Of a DNA stretch of 64,000 nt, positions 38,701-50,803 are shown one piece after another. This DNA is from Drosophila miranda. Lineage: Eukaryota > Arthropoda > Insecta > Diptera > Drosophilidae. Every line of letters begins with the position of its first letter. The stretch's first letter is position 1. Position numbers and translations under genes: made by a program. The notes under the pieces were generated by a model, which was not told the DNA's origin, made no database searches, and saw nothing but the letters and a program-made list of their open reading frames with translations. The stretch is taken from contig NC_046677.1 of NCBI RefSeq assembly GCF_003369915.1, positions 23,020,913 through 23,084,912 on the forward strand. Reading direction: 5' to 3'.

Positions 38701-41700
38701 TATGGGTGGATGTGTGGGTGGATGGGTATTAAATTAATTAAGCTGCTGACGCTGTTCACACGACCTTTGATGTTAACTTTCCTTGGATAGAATTTTATCT
38801 ATTTAATAATAATTATTGTTTCTGCAAGCAAACGTTGCTTCTTTAGGTTCAGGCCTTTCTCTTGTACATTTTGATGTGTGTGACGTTTGTTTTTTTGTGC
38901 CTCTTTTTCATAGAATCGAATCACGCATACGCAGCGTTGTCTGCTTTCGAACGCTTTCGGGGGTAAATTTTGACCAGTTGTTAATGATATGCATGTTGAT
39001 AGATATAAATATCCCTGAAGTATGCCCCCTTGATGTTGATGAATGCGTCACAGCGAGAGGATTAATTATTCAGCATTCAGCATTTGGTGGGACAAAAATA
39101 GACGCAGGACAGGACTTCGACTCTCGTTTAATTGGGAATCAATCGATCAATATTCATTTAGTTTTCTCATGACCTCCTTTTTATAATCAGCCAAATCAGA
39201 TGGCACACCAAAACACACCGCCCGCTCGTAGGGTGGTCAGATGAACCCCCTTGATGACGCCATCTCCGTCATCTGTCTGGTGCTCGTGGAGCACGTTTCT
39301 CCAGCTGATTTTCGTTTTGTCTGTGTGTGGCGTACGTGTATTAAGTTCTGTTTAATTATGCTTGTCGGTGGCTAATTAGTTTGCCTAAACTCTCGCACAT
39401 TAAGCCATTTGGCTGCCGCATAATTAAAAATGAACCCAGACCCCGACCTCATTTCAAATTATGGCAGGCGTTACGCGGCCATTTGTGTGGGAATTTCCAG
39501 CAGGATGTGGACACGATATGCTATGCGGGTAAGAGATACGATTACATGCATACATGCATACATATATGCAAAACGGACACGTGGCTCCTGGCTGGCCTTT
39601 TTACCGCCAGTGTGGTTGGAGGGGGAGTAATTCCAAAAATATCCTGTGCAAAAGGAGGAAATTGCTTTCAACAATATTTTATATACATATTTTGATAGAA
39701 ATATTAGCTGAAATTTATGTATATTAGCTGTGTGGTATCAATATTTCAAAGCCAGTCAAATATTCGCAATCCTTAGCCGTAGAGAACGTTTACGCAGAGG
39801 TGCCAAAAACAGCAAACTTGCTTACACACATTTCAGCTAACATTTCAACCGATAAATATATACATATAATAGAAATATGTACGAGTATTTCCAACAGTAT
39901 TTTAGCCATAATGGAAAAGCATAAGCCAAGTGCTGCCTAAAAGTTCTGCCAGTGGCTCGGGGAACTGAAAAGACTGACACATCTTTATTTATCTTTGATA
40001 TTTGTATCCTTAACTCTTCTTTAAACGTCACTAAGTAGTCACCAACATGATCTTATCTCTTGCCCCATGGCTTCATGGCTTCATGGCTTATTATTCACAT
40101 ACTTTCATGTTATCTATTGGCTAATTACTAATTGATTACACTTTGCTGCCAACCGACAAGACCAGCAAAGAACTCCGAACTCAGTAGCAACTCAGCCCAA
40201 GGGGTAATTTGAACTGACTGTTTGACAATGTTTGTCAGGAAAAGTTTTCGTGCTCTGTTTTACCCCAAAAGAGATCCCTTGGCAAATTAACGCCAGAAAA
40301 AGTTTTCAGCTGGGGAGCTTGCCTCCAGCAAGCACTTAAAATTTATTAGAAATTGCGTTGAAAGACATACATAGTCATAAATGTTGGCTTCAATCATATC
40401 TGGACCCCCTCGGGCGGAGGGTCCTTGTTGAAAAGCGTTGGCTGTGGGATGCGTTCTGTGTTCTGTGGGTGGCTACATACTTTCGGACAGATGTGAACAT
40501 TTCAAATGAATGTCAGACAAGGTTGGGGCAAAGCTTTAAACTGACACAAGGATAGACGGGCGGCCATGGGTACGTGTGTGCGTGCTCAAATTCTGTGTTG
40601 CCTACTTTTGTGCGCGCTGTTTTGAACTAGTTTTTCTGTTTTCTTTTGCCCCAGACCACTGCCCCCCCTTGATGATGTGATACTACTCTATGCCATAGAT
40701 GACACTTCCTGACAGTTCTATTTGTCCAGCTTAATGTATGGCTTATTTGCGTGGCCTGTCGGGAGCTCAATTATTGATTGGGTGGATTCCTGTTCCTGGA
40801 GGTGCGACCATCAATAAATGATGAAATATTTGCCAGCCACTGATAGCCACGGGTATACACCGTAGTTCTTGGAATGTCTCGTCCGCTGGAAATTTTAATC
40901 ACGAATGTGTAAATACTGAAACATATGCCAGCCAGGTGCCAGACACCTGCACCTCCATCCAGCAGTTCTCACAGAAAACCTTGGAATAATTTATATCCAC
41001 GAAATGTAGACCAGTCTCCAATTATTCTGCTGGTCAGTCAGAACCGGACTAATTAGATATGTACAGCAAAAGATATTGCTCTTTTTTGGGGTCTCCTAAT
41101 GAGCAAAATTATCACAGCAAATGGAAACTTTTGGGGGAGCTCCTGAAACAAGATACGCCTCTCTTTCAAACAAAGGAAAATTTCCATGATTCGTCTTTTT
41201 TTTATCTCCCTGCTGCCGCTGCCGCTAATGCTGCTGCATCCGAATGAACTCCAAGGGGGGTACTGATAAGTCCAGAAAGTGGTTCTTTCTGTATTCTTTA
41301 TCAAAATTGTTTGTCTCACTTTTAGTTTTGTTTTCTTTGTTTTATTTATCGCATTTGGATAATTATTTGTATTATGTGTGAATTTATTTATTGAATTATT
41401 TTGTTTGGCACTCGCTCGCTTCCAGATCGAACCCGCACGTCCGTTTCGAGCGAAAGTTGTAAACTGAATAAGTCCGTGGGTTCGTCGCCGTGTTCCTAGT
41501 CATGTCTCTGGGCTCTGGGCTGGTTCGATGCCGGTAGCTGGCGCTGGCGCTGCCGCTGCCGACGACGACGACAACGATGACGACTCTGTTGTCGCGTCGG
41601 TTCTGCCGCAGCTGTTCTCGGTTGAATGGCGGATTGAAAGCCACCGGTCAATTGAATGGTGTGGAACGCTTTCAATAGCTGTTGAATGCCGCTACTAGTG

Positions 41701-44700
41701 GATGTGTGGGGGGTTAGGCCTGTGTGAGGGTTGTTTCCACTGCACATGTATAGCATATTCATTCCAGTGGCCAACGACTTGAACTTGAACGGTGCTTGGA
41801 CTAGACTCTGGGCCCTAGAATTTCAGTTAGTCAGCCTCCATGCATACACTTTTTGACCGTGCTAATTTGTTTGTCGTTTGTGAAAACGACAGGGAAAACT
41901 CTTTTGCGTGGACAACTTAACTTAACTCTTTGAACGTCTCTACATTTATTGTTTAGCTATTCCTCTCCTCCTATTTTAATCAAATTTTAGGCGTAAGAAC
42001 CGCTCCATCAGCTCTCATCTTAGTTTTTTCAAGGATACCCATATTTACGAAGCAATTAACACGAATTCAAAGCAATTGCCATAAATCCCATAAAATGCCA
42101 TAAAGTAAGTCAAGATTCATGTTGAAAAGAAGTGAAAGTAAACTCTGAAAAACAGCTCTATCAAAATGACAAAACATAAAAAAAATCGTTTATTTATACG
42201 CCAAACAAGATGAATCCCAACAGAGTAAAGCAGAGCTCCAAATTGAGATGATATACACCCACATGTGCACGCCACACATACACATAATATACAATACTTG
42301 GACATGGGGTGACATGGATGTGGGCACAGCAGACAAAAGGCAAATTTATCAAACGGAACATGCAAACTGTGGCATGTGGCTCTGCGTTGTCTCAATGTTG
42401 TCGATTTCTTTGCATTTCCAACTCAGTTTGCCTGAGTTTTATTGAATACACAGAACCCCAAAATTCGCACAAAATAAACGTACCCGAGGCCCACTCCACT
42501 CCGCCCCGCCCCGGGACATGCCGCCAATGACAATGAAGCAACAAATGAACACACATTCAATAGAAACACTCGTTGAATATACAGTGAAAGGTCTCTTGGG
42601 AGGACAGTGCTTACAAATCTAGTACAAGCTAGAGCTCAACACACTTTTACCCCAAAAAAGAGTATCCTTAAGGCGTTGAATCCCTTTCGGGACTATATAA
42701 AGAGTCCGCCCAAGACAGCTGCTACTGTACCGAGTATGAGTTGATGTAGGTATCTCTTTAAGTAGTTCTTGGCACGAGCAGCCTGACACTTGAGCGGCTT
42801 TAAAGCGTGAAATTTTATTACGCTCTTTTATTCAGCAATTTTCGTCACCCACATTCAATAGCAATGATAATAGCTGCAGAGTGGGACGCAGTTGGTGGGG
42901 GGTGTCGCTATAGCTAACGATAATTGTGCATTGGCTCCAAGGTCCATACGGTTTGTCCATAGGAACGCATATCAGCGAGCTGGGTGCAGCCCCATATGTC
43001 TGTATAGATACCGAGTATGAGGCTGCTGCTTGGCAATTTTCTGTAGCCTGCATTTATGGTACTTGGATTCTCGTTCTAAGTCCTTAAAGCAACAGGCTTG
43101 GTTTGATATATGTAAGAAGGAGTGGGCAAGCTCGCCCATTGAAGGAGCAGTGGTTAGCGACGGTGAACAGCAGCAATCAGCAGCAGAGTAACAGCAGAGC
43201 ATCTGCTGCAAAAGCAGACAAACAGCAGGACAACAGCAGTACGAGCAAAGCAACAGCTGATCAACGCAGTAACAGCAGAGCAAGAGGTAATAGCAGATCA
43301 ACAGCAAAGTAACAGCAGTTACAGCAGATCAACAGCAGACAAACAGCACAGCAACAGCTGTAACAGCAGAATGGTATTAACAGCAGATGAACAGCAGTTA
43401 AGCAGAAACAACAGAAGGAGAGCACAGCAGAGAAAAAGAGGAACAGCAAAACGAGTTGTAAAAAGAGAATTGCAGCAGCTAAACGCAGCACAAAAACTAA
43501 CCGAGATCAAGCCGTGAGGTTAAAACTAATTGTTCTTGCACTTTCCAGACTACTGCGATTTAATAATAACCAAATAATACCTTACATATGTACATTGATG
43601 TATAATGGACTTACATGTCCCCAAAAGATAATGGTCAGATGATGCCTTTCCATGGAAATTTTCATTTTCCAACATTGCCGTGACTCAGTTCTCAGTTTAA
43701 TATTTATATATCTAATGAATTTGTGCAGCACCTTTTCTGTTTAAACTTTATTACTTGTTACTCTGACAGACTCTTGAAAGTTGAACAAGTTTGTCCCTTA
43801 AGTATTTCCCATACCGCAGCCCATACCGCATCCCATTATTAAGCTTATACATAATTTATTCACACGCTGTGGGAGCAAGGCTATGCCACACTATGTACTG
43901 TACTATATATGGAAACACTCGGCATATACTCGTACATATGTATATGCAAACCGGAACTTTTACAGCCCCTAAGCTCAAACTATTCGCCACAAATAAGTAT
44001 TTACAGTTGAAATGAAAATTCTACGTCGGAAAACCCACATGTACCTCCTCCTCCACCCTCCTCGAGCCCAAGTATCCGCAAACAATATACACATGTGGCC
44101 TTTCCTAGCCAACATGTCATCATCGTCAGGCCACTAAAACCGGGTTTGATGTTCTTTTGGTTAGTATCACGTGGTATTGGCTCGTATGTGTGAGTGCCAG
44201 GAGGTTGAAATTAATAGCACTCACTATCAAAATTGTCAGCTGTCAATGCCAAGGCCAGTTTCACGGTCCGGACAGGCTACCTGAAGGTCAACAAAACTTC
44301 ACCCAATCCCAATTCCAATCCCACTCGCCCTCTGCTTACTAATGACCATAGACAATGGCAGACAATGGCACTTGGTTAGAACTGGCTATTATTGATGTAT
44401 GTTATGTTATCTTGCTACCGCTACTTACTAAAATGCTAATAAATACGAATATACTGGTTCTCGTGAGTGGTGAGTGCATACTCGTATAAGAATTTCCCAA
44501 GCCCCACTTGAGGCAGCACAGAATGCACACTGTGAGTTCATAAAAAATAAATAATAATTATGTAAATAACGAGTGCATACTAATGAGTTCTGCCAGAGGA
44601 TTTTGTTCGGGTACTGTAGAGGGTGTCTACTGCATTTAAAGCAATTAAATGATTAATTTTGATAACTTAGATTGGATTGTAAATATATTCCAGAGTGATG

Positions 44701-46520
44701 ATAAATGTTTACGAGTATAGATATCTTTTGTCTGTAAAGTCTACAGAATTTCTAGGGAATTGAATGTTTAAACAATGTTGTTTGTCATTAATCTATTTGA
44801 AACCTACTCGAACTTGTGCATGTTGTCGAGGGAGTTGTTTGATCGTCATCATAGTGGATTGATAGATAGATTATTTAGGTGATTGCTGTCTGTCAACGCT
44901 GTTGGTCTTCAATGTAGATATTTACACTAAGATGGAGTATTGATTGAACATACAGGCTGCCTGAATTGGGTTTTCCTTATCTCTCCATGAATGATTATGT
45001 AGTTTTGAAAATATATATACATTTTATGAATGTAAACATTCACGACAATATGGTTTTTTCTTCACCTGATTCGACACCCTGTATTATTAACAGTTCCTTC
45101 TAACTGCGTTGCAAGACTAGAACTCAGTGAATTACAATCTCAAGTTTTCCCTTTAATTGTTAATTAACAAAGCGGAACTTTTAATTGAAGAACAACGTTT
45201 TGAATCTATGAGCTCTCAGTTTCCACTTCACAGATAACACAGGCTGCGACTCTGACTATGTGTGGGAGTGTTTATAGTGCCGTCAATTATGGGTCTGGAT
45301 CTGTGATGCTCAAATATATTATAGAATATTACATACAAAGCGCTACCGAGTTTACTGAGTCACAATTAGCTTACGGAGTGACTCCTTGGGTTTTGGGTTA
45401 CCGGGGATCTAAGATAAGCTTCAATGCTGGGTCATAAAATGTGTGCCTTTTCTTTTCACATTGTTTTTTCGCACGTTCTGTTCAATTATTGAATGTGCTA
45501 TTGAATGTGAACAAAGCATAGTACATATTGGCTAACTATTCCACGAATCAGCTTTTCCAAACAAAAGATGTGAACAGGCTTGACAGGTGAATAGCCTGGC
45601 ATATTTATAAATATTGTATATTGTATTCCCGGAATTTGTGAATACTTGTTGGCAGTTCTTACCATAAGATTTAATTACTTATTGGAATTGCTTCCCCTGC
45701 CATTTATACAAAGTAACAACAAATATTCATTTACTGTTCTATTGACAGCTTGTTTTGTTTTTGAAATGACTCCCCCCATACATAACTGAAATTATTGCCT
45801 TGAAGAATAACCCTAGAGGGAAAGAAAAGATTTTGTTTTCTAAAATATAGTAGCTGAAATTATTGCCTGGAAAAATCACCGTAGTTGATTTATTGTTGGG
45901 TTAACTTTGAGATATCGACCGCTTTACCGAGTGTATCCATCACCCTGCAGGATATCCTAGATATTTTATTGCTTTTAAGCGAATTTTGGTGTGTTTCTTC
46001 CCAGAGGAAAAACAAATCAATTGAAATTAATCTCAATAGGAAATTCCATCTGTTAAAGTTCACACAGAGACCTAATACCCCATGAAATTGTTTTCGAAGG
46101 AAAAACAAACAAAAGCGGACCGTCGCATGGAAACATTAAAAGGAAAAGTTTTTGGGCAAAGACCCTCCTGCCGACTGACCACAATTAAATGTCTGCTAAT
46201 GAGAAAATGGAACCAAAATATAAACAGACAAGGGAGAACAAATAACTGTGCGTATAATATAAGAATGGGAATGGGTGAAGCATCCCTGTGGCGTATACTT
46301 GATGTTGGGGGACTTACCAATTACGTGGGTGCTTGGCATTCAGATGCAGCCAATTGATGATCTCCTGCAGCTTAGAGTGTCGCTCCACATCCACCTCCCC
46401 ATCGCCGTCCGCATCGCATTCATCCTCATCGGCCGTCTCCTCCACATGCAGATGGTAGGGATCCCGGGAGTGGTCGGTTATCATGAACGTGGGTTTCGAG
46501 TAGCCATAGGGAGCAGACAT
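23795..46520 (-). CDS. hoe1: Hoepel-type P protein (OCA2-like, ArsB/NhaD-family membrane transporter), long paralogue
   Basis: This is a homologue of human OCA2 (P protein), a twelve-helix organelle-membrane anion transporter-like protein. The exons are 46318-46520, 27617-27723, 26637-26799, 26498-26558, 26294-26432, 25329-26233, 24717-25046, 24305-24652, 24093-24240, 23942-24035 and 23795-23879. They total 2583 bases, or 860 residues, close to OCA2 (838). The N terminus is acidic and cytosolic. Helix 1 ([15 protein letters not shown]) precedes a long loop with N-glycosylation sequons (NESV, NASQ, NRTE). The two transporter halves each keep a DN-T/P signature: [13 protein letters not shown] and [28 protein letters not shown] also matches OCA2. 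A coiled basic linker ([11 protein letters not shown]) lies between the halves. The start exon is joined by phase (2) across an 18.6 kb intron. Symbol choice between hoe1 and hoe2 is by gene size and could be reversed. Confidence 0.85.
27618..27785 (-). other. In-frame 5' extension of hoe1 exon 2 with a hydrophobic leader
   Basis: Upstream of the acceptor at 27724 the hoe1 frame stays open to an ATG at 27785. It encodes [20 protein letters not shown] before joining the exon sequence [11 protein letters not shown]. This looks like a signal peptide and could be an alternative transcript start. It may equally be chance, because the region is ordinary intron in the main model. Confidence 0.35.
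27786..37412. other. hoe1 intron, part one
   Basis: About 9.6 kb without a supportable exon. It is AT-rich with TATACATA-type simple repeats. A more GC-rich block at about 30780-31300 with many short repeats could be a regulatory or alternative promoter region, but no motif proves this. A donor-like site CATGGGCG|GTAAGTG occurs on the minus strand at about 35861, without a usable frame that I can defend. Confidence 0.4.
37413..37922 (-). CDS. Small four-helix membrane protein nested in a hoe1 intron
   Basis: This is a single-exon frame of 169 residues with a true ATG at 37922 and an in-frame stop upstream, so the start is secure if it is a gene. Four hydrophobic stretches are visible at about residues 3-18, 29-46, 57-77 and 112-133. 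The tail is polar and basic, ending [10 protein letters not shown]. Cysteines and tryptophans are frequent. It lies on the same strand as hoe1, inside its long intron. A TATATA stretch lies a few bases before the ATG. I do not recognise the family. The spaced helices, polar ends and length make chance unlikely. Being intronless and nested, it could be a tissue-restricted gene, but that is inference. Confidence 0.65.
   Translation of the reverse strand: MGPFWAVATAALLYAVRLQFENSCSPAPQLGSFIFLLAAMLLAWDINMYIKDGVHLSCLAQYFVGTFASLVILEFFNLKLWCWLEAWLCQAAQHLCLNWGLLSVETYLENEYWIIGAVTTAVATFILWFFGMLTLPHFSPRDLEKVTITNEFQQWVNNPRKRRYPFRPR
38389..38465 (-). CDS. Possible alternative first coding exon of hoe1
   Basis: An open frame on the minus strand ends at a strong donor (CCAAA|GTAAGTGG) in phase 2, the same phase as the main first exon, so it could splice to 27723. 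The first ATG in frame is at 38465 and gives a basic peptide starting [12 protein letters not shown]. The frame also stays open upstream to about 38759, with basic and serine-rich sequence but no ATG, so it could instead be an internal exon. It would give hoe1 a basic rather than acidic N terminus. Confidence 0.4.
38466..46317. other. hoe1 intron, part two
   Basis: About 7.9 kb of AT-rich intron. It contains a long AACAGC/CAGCAG low-complexity tract (listed separately) and simple TACATA repeats. A low-complexity frame at 41496-41774 (minus) rich in Q and R has no convincing splice partners. No other gene is supported. Confidence 0.4.
43160..43500 (+). repeat. AACAGC/CAGCAG low-complexity tract
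   Basis: About 340 bases are made largely of imperfect ACAGCAGATCA and AACAGCAG units. The open frames on both strands (leucine/cysteine-rich on the minus strand, Q/N/S-rich on the plus) are by-products of the repeat. It lies in the hoe1 intron. Confidence 0.75.
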
Positions 46521-47779
46521 TTTCACTTCACAAACAGAAAAAACCTCAAAATCTTAACACAACTTTAACGGTTTGGTATTTCATCACATCTTCACTGGCC
46601 TTCCCTTTGGATATTATTCAATTTAGACTAGAAGAAGAAAATTAATTAAAAATGTTGCGCTGTCTTTCCACGACGTATCTGTATCAGTCCCATGCCGCGT
46701 CCGAACGGTTTTTCTCAGTTTGGTTTTCCCTCGCGTGTCTGCCATAAAACTGCTGGCGGTCCTCTCTTCACATGGCTGACACGTCGTCGGTTTGAGCGTA
46801 AAACTTAAAATACAATTTGGCAATGGAAAAGGCACCATGGAAAACGTGGAAAGCGCAGCAGCAGAAGAGCAAATCCCTTGCTTGTATTCTAATTTTTCCT
46901 ACGCTCATTTATTGACCAGCGTTTGTTTTTCTATGTACTCGGGGTTCTATATACTACAGACCCATTCTATACACCTATACTGGTTCCTATATACATAAAT
47001 CTTGTGTTCTGCAATGAACTAACCGATGGCCAGTTTCAAGTATTATTTATTTGTTGTTCTTTCGTTTTCCTAAACGCAAGTGGAGCAAGTTCAAGAACGC
47101 ATGATATGACGGGGTTTCTAAAATAAATATGGCTGCAATAAATGTATGGATAAACAGTGCTCTAAAACAATAATGAAGTGTGATATAAATATAGTTTTAA
47201 ATTAACTTAAGAGTTGTTTTGAATCTACTTTACAAACACTTTGATACTGTTTCACCCTACAAACAGTCGAACTTCTATATTTCAAACTTTCGAACAACGA
47301 ATTTATTTCCACAACACCGCCATTCTATATTCTGCAATGATTCACATTATGGAAGTTCGACTGTACAATCGTTTTGTCCACAAGTGGTCTCCAATCAAGT
47401 TGATCCAATCTATATTTAGTCTACTGTACTTAGTCGTATTTGATATGTTGAGACAACCTTGGGAAGCCCGAAAAGTTTGTTCATTTTCAGCTGTCCAGCC
47501 ACAGCGTATGAGTATATGTACAAATAAACACACTTCCATCACTTTTTGTATATTTATATAATTCAAAATCACAAATAAACGCTCAGATATATAATATATA
47601 AACACATATACTCGTATAATCGTAGAAGAGAATATTAACACACGCAAAGAGACACAAAGAGAGCCACAGTAAAACTCACACAAAAAGTATCATTAAATAT
47701 TTAGTTCGAAAAAGTCTAGTCATTATTCACAGAACTAGTCGATTATTATTAATAAATAGCCATTTATATCATATGTAGT
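46521..47779. other. Intergenic region between the two hoepel paralogues
   Basis: This 1.26 kb separates the first coding exon of hoe1 from the stop codon of hoe2; both genes run leftward. It should hold the hoe2 3' UTR and the hoe1 promoter with any 5' UTR. It is AT-rich, and no distinct motif stands out. Confidence 0.5.
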
Positions 47780-50700
47780 TCAATGCCAGCCAAATATAAT
47801 GTGGGCCACCAGAAGGTAGACTGTCATCAGGGTAATCTGTCCCATCATCATGGGGAATACGGTCCTCAGGTATCGTGTGAACGAAAGCTTATAGCCGTGC
47901 TGTTCGGCTATCCCCGCGGCAATTACATTGGCCGAGGCCCCGTAAAGGGTCCCGTTGCCGCCCAGAGAGGCACCCAGGGTTAATGCCCAGACTAGGGGCT
48001 GGAGCGGCAGGCAGATCGACGGTTTGGAAACCAGCGAGGTAACAAGCTTGACCATCATAGCCGTGACTGGGATGCTATCTAGAATGGCCGAGGCTAGGGC
48101 CGAGGCCCACAGTATTATGAAGATGGCCATAGCCAGGCGATGTCGCTTGTCCACCGAGAGGATGACGTGCTCGGTGAGCTCGCCGATGCTGGCGAAGAGG
48201 CCCAGTCGCTCCACGCAGTCCATCATCACGAACATGGCAGCGAAAAAGAGTAGTGTGGTCCATTCGATGCGGTGCATCAGATGCTCCATGTCGTCGCGAT
48301 TGAGGATGATCAGTAGCAGAATGACACCCAGTAAGGCTACCCAGCCCAGGGGCAGAGTCCTCCAATGAGGCACCGACTGTATGAAAAAGCAGACGATGAC
48401 AAAGATCAAAGCCCCAGCGGACTGCAGCAGAAGCGTCTTGTTCTTGATTGGGTACTGTGGATTGGGAAATCAAATGTAATATTGGGAATTGGGTATTGGC
48501 AGGACATAACCATCGAACCTTCTGCTTAAGCTCATCCAGGGTGTTGGCATAGACCTCTGTGGAACCGACTCCACGCTGCAGACGTCTCAGTGTCCGCTTT
48601 AATTGCTTTACTTTTCCCTGGAGGGTGCCGCGCACCAGCTGCGCATCCTTGGAGCAGGAGCCCACGGCATTGAGAGCTCGCTGCCAGACCTTGATCTCGC
48701 GTCGCAGTTCGCGCATCTCCTTCGGTTCGTTCAGGCGCAGGGCGTCAATGTTGTGGTAAAAGAGGCGAAGATAGACACAGCTTTGGATCACGGCCAGCAG
48801 GACGCCGGGAAAGGTGTGCGCCACAAAGGTAAGGAAAGTCACATCCTATCTCGATAGGAGACACACAGATGAAGAATGGAACGGAATTGGAATATAGTTC
48901 AAACTCACATTCTCCACAATGTAGTGATTGGTGCTGACAATAATGCTGATGGGATCCCCAATGGGTGTGAGGGCCCCACCAATATTAGCATGCACAATGA
49001 TGCCCATCACGACCGGAAGCGGATCCAGCTGCATCACCTCGCACAGGCGAATGGCCACTGGTGTAAGCAAAAGGACAGTGGTCATGTTGTCCAGCACACT
49101 GGACACCAGGCATGTCACCAAACAGAGACTGTAGATCATGGGCCAAATCTTGCCACCCGATATCTCAAAACAGAACACGGCCAGATAATCAAACACCCCC
49201 GTTTCTGTGAGTATCAGGATGAGCAGCATCATGCAGAACAGAAGAGTGAGCAGCTCCATGTCCATCCACTGGATGATCTCATCCATGTTTGGGCGATCTG
49301 TAAAACAATATTGAAAATTTATTGAATGCTACCTCCTGCTGCGCTCTAATCACTCACCATTAAAGCAGGCCAGAGCCGTGACCGATAGAATCGAACAGAC
49401 CATGGCTATGAAGGGTCGCTCGAACAGCTCCCACACCAACAGAGCATAGAAGATCAGGAGTATAAGACCAGCCAGAATGCTGCCTATCCGAGCGTTGACT
49501 ATCAAGGGATTATAGCTGAGTATAACCGCCAGATCTGTGGCTGCATCGCTGTAGATGTGCAAACGCATCTCACTCTCCGGCTGGGCCAGAAGATCGCTCA
49601 GTTCGGAGCTCATTTGGTACGTACGATTCCTGGACACAGCCGGAGCACGTTCCAGCTGATCATCAGACAGTAAAGGCAGCTGCCAGGCCTGTAAAGTGTT
49701 CTATATGGGGCGGATTGGAATGAATGTGATGGAATGAATTGCCACAACTTTAGACGGCTCACCTGGAACACCTTTGTAGTGCGATTATCGCCAATGTAAG
49801 CGGACACCTGCGGCTGCACAAACAGATAGCTATAGCTAATGGTTTCGTTCTCATTGTCCGTCGGTGACAGTTCCTCGAAGGCGCCCTGGATCGTCAGACG
49901 AAAATCGCCAGTTGGTTTTTGCACCAAAGTGAAAACTACGATAAGAAAGTTATAGTTTAAATTTAAATTTTAAATTGAATTTCCACCGTCGAAGCTCACT
50001 TTTCCCTTGATCGCCCTGCGGCACCTCGATGGTCTTCTCCAGCAGGTGTTTCTCCCCCACAGAGATGAGCACGACGGCGGCCAGCAGCCAGAAGAGGAGC
50101 AGTCCCAGACGCTTCCACAGCTTGTCCCACTGGCGCTGCTCCTTGGAGCGCGTGGATTTGTGGTGAAGACGGCGGGCCATGGATTTGGCATTGCCCGGAC
50201 CATTGGCCGGATCGTGATCCGAGTGCGTTGTCGTTGCCTCATCATCTGTGTGATTTTCCTCTTGTCCCGGCTTGGTCTTGATATCGAGAAAATCTGAGCC
50301 AGCAAAGCTGGAACCGGGCTCATCCTGAATACGGTCACCCACATCTGCGTCATTATAGTCCTCACCATCATCAGGGTCGTCATCGCTCGCACATCCAGAG
50401 GAGCCTACAAAAAGGCAGCATTTGAATTATTAATGCGCCTCAGACTTTGGCCTGACCTTTCTCAAGCTCTTGGACAGACAGTCAAGTAATTGATGGGAGG
50501 ACAGGTCTCCTTCACTCATGAAGGGTTGCAGGTCCCTCCCCCTCTCTCTCCCTCGGTACTCACCGTGAATGCGTTCGTTCTCCATTTGAAAGCTGGCCAT
50601 GCTGGGATCATGGCGAATCTCAGCGGGCAGGGCGCGCCACACCTGCAGTGATTGCTCGGTGACCTGGACAGCTCCAACCTGATTGTGATGGTGGCAGCTG

Positions 50701-50801
50701 GCTCCACTCCGCGGTGTGGCTCTGTTCTGCAGCTCAATGCTGCTGTTGCCCACGCGCGACGGACTGTCCGGGCGCAGTCTGAAGGTATCCCGCAGACCCA
50801 T
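47780..50801 (-). CDS. hoe2: Hoepel-type P protein (OCA2-like membrane transporter), compact paralogue
   Basis: This is a paralogue of the long neighbour. The exons are 50564-50801, 50000-50404, 49763-49935, 49358-49700, 48909-49297, 48519-48845 and 47780-48454, totalling 2550 bases or 849 residues. The start codon at 50801 lies two bases after a TTTTTTAG acceptor, so a non-coding 5' exon lies upstream. The N-terminal segment shares LQVWRALPAEIRHDPSMASF with hoe1. An acidic linker, a first helix (LLLFWLLAAVVLISV), a long loop with N-glycosylation sites and two transporter halves follow. Conserved VLDNMTTVLLLTP is present. The motif that reads GDPPNVII in hoe1 is GDPISIIV here, and the second-half DNIPLTT is DSIPVTA. 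The C-terminal part that hoe1 splits over four exons is one exon here. Confidence 0.88.
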
Positions 50802-50803
50802 GT

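Noticed and set aside
41496-41774. 92-codon minus-strand frame with Q/R-rich tail
   Set aside because: It is low-complexity (CGACGACGACGACAACG-type repeats) and has no convincing splice sites to join hoe1.
43261-43510. Leucine/cysteine-rich minus-strand frames that mimic membrane proteins
   Set aside because: They are translations of the AACAGC repeat tract.
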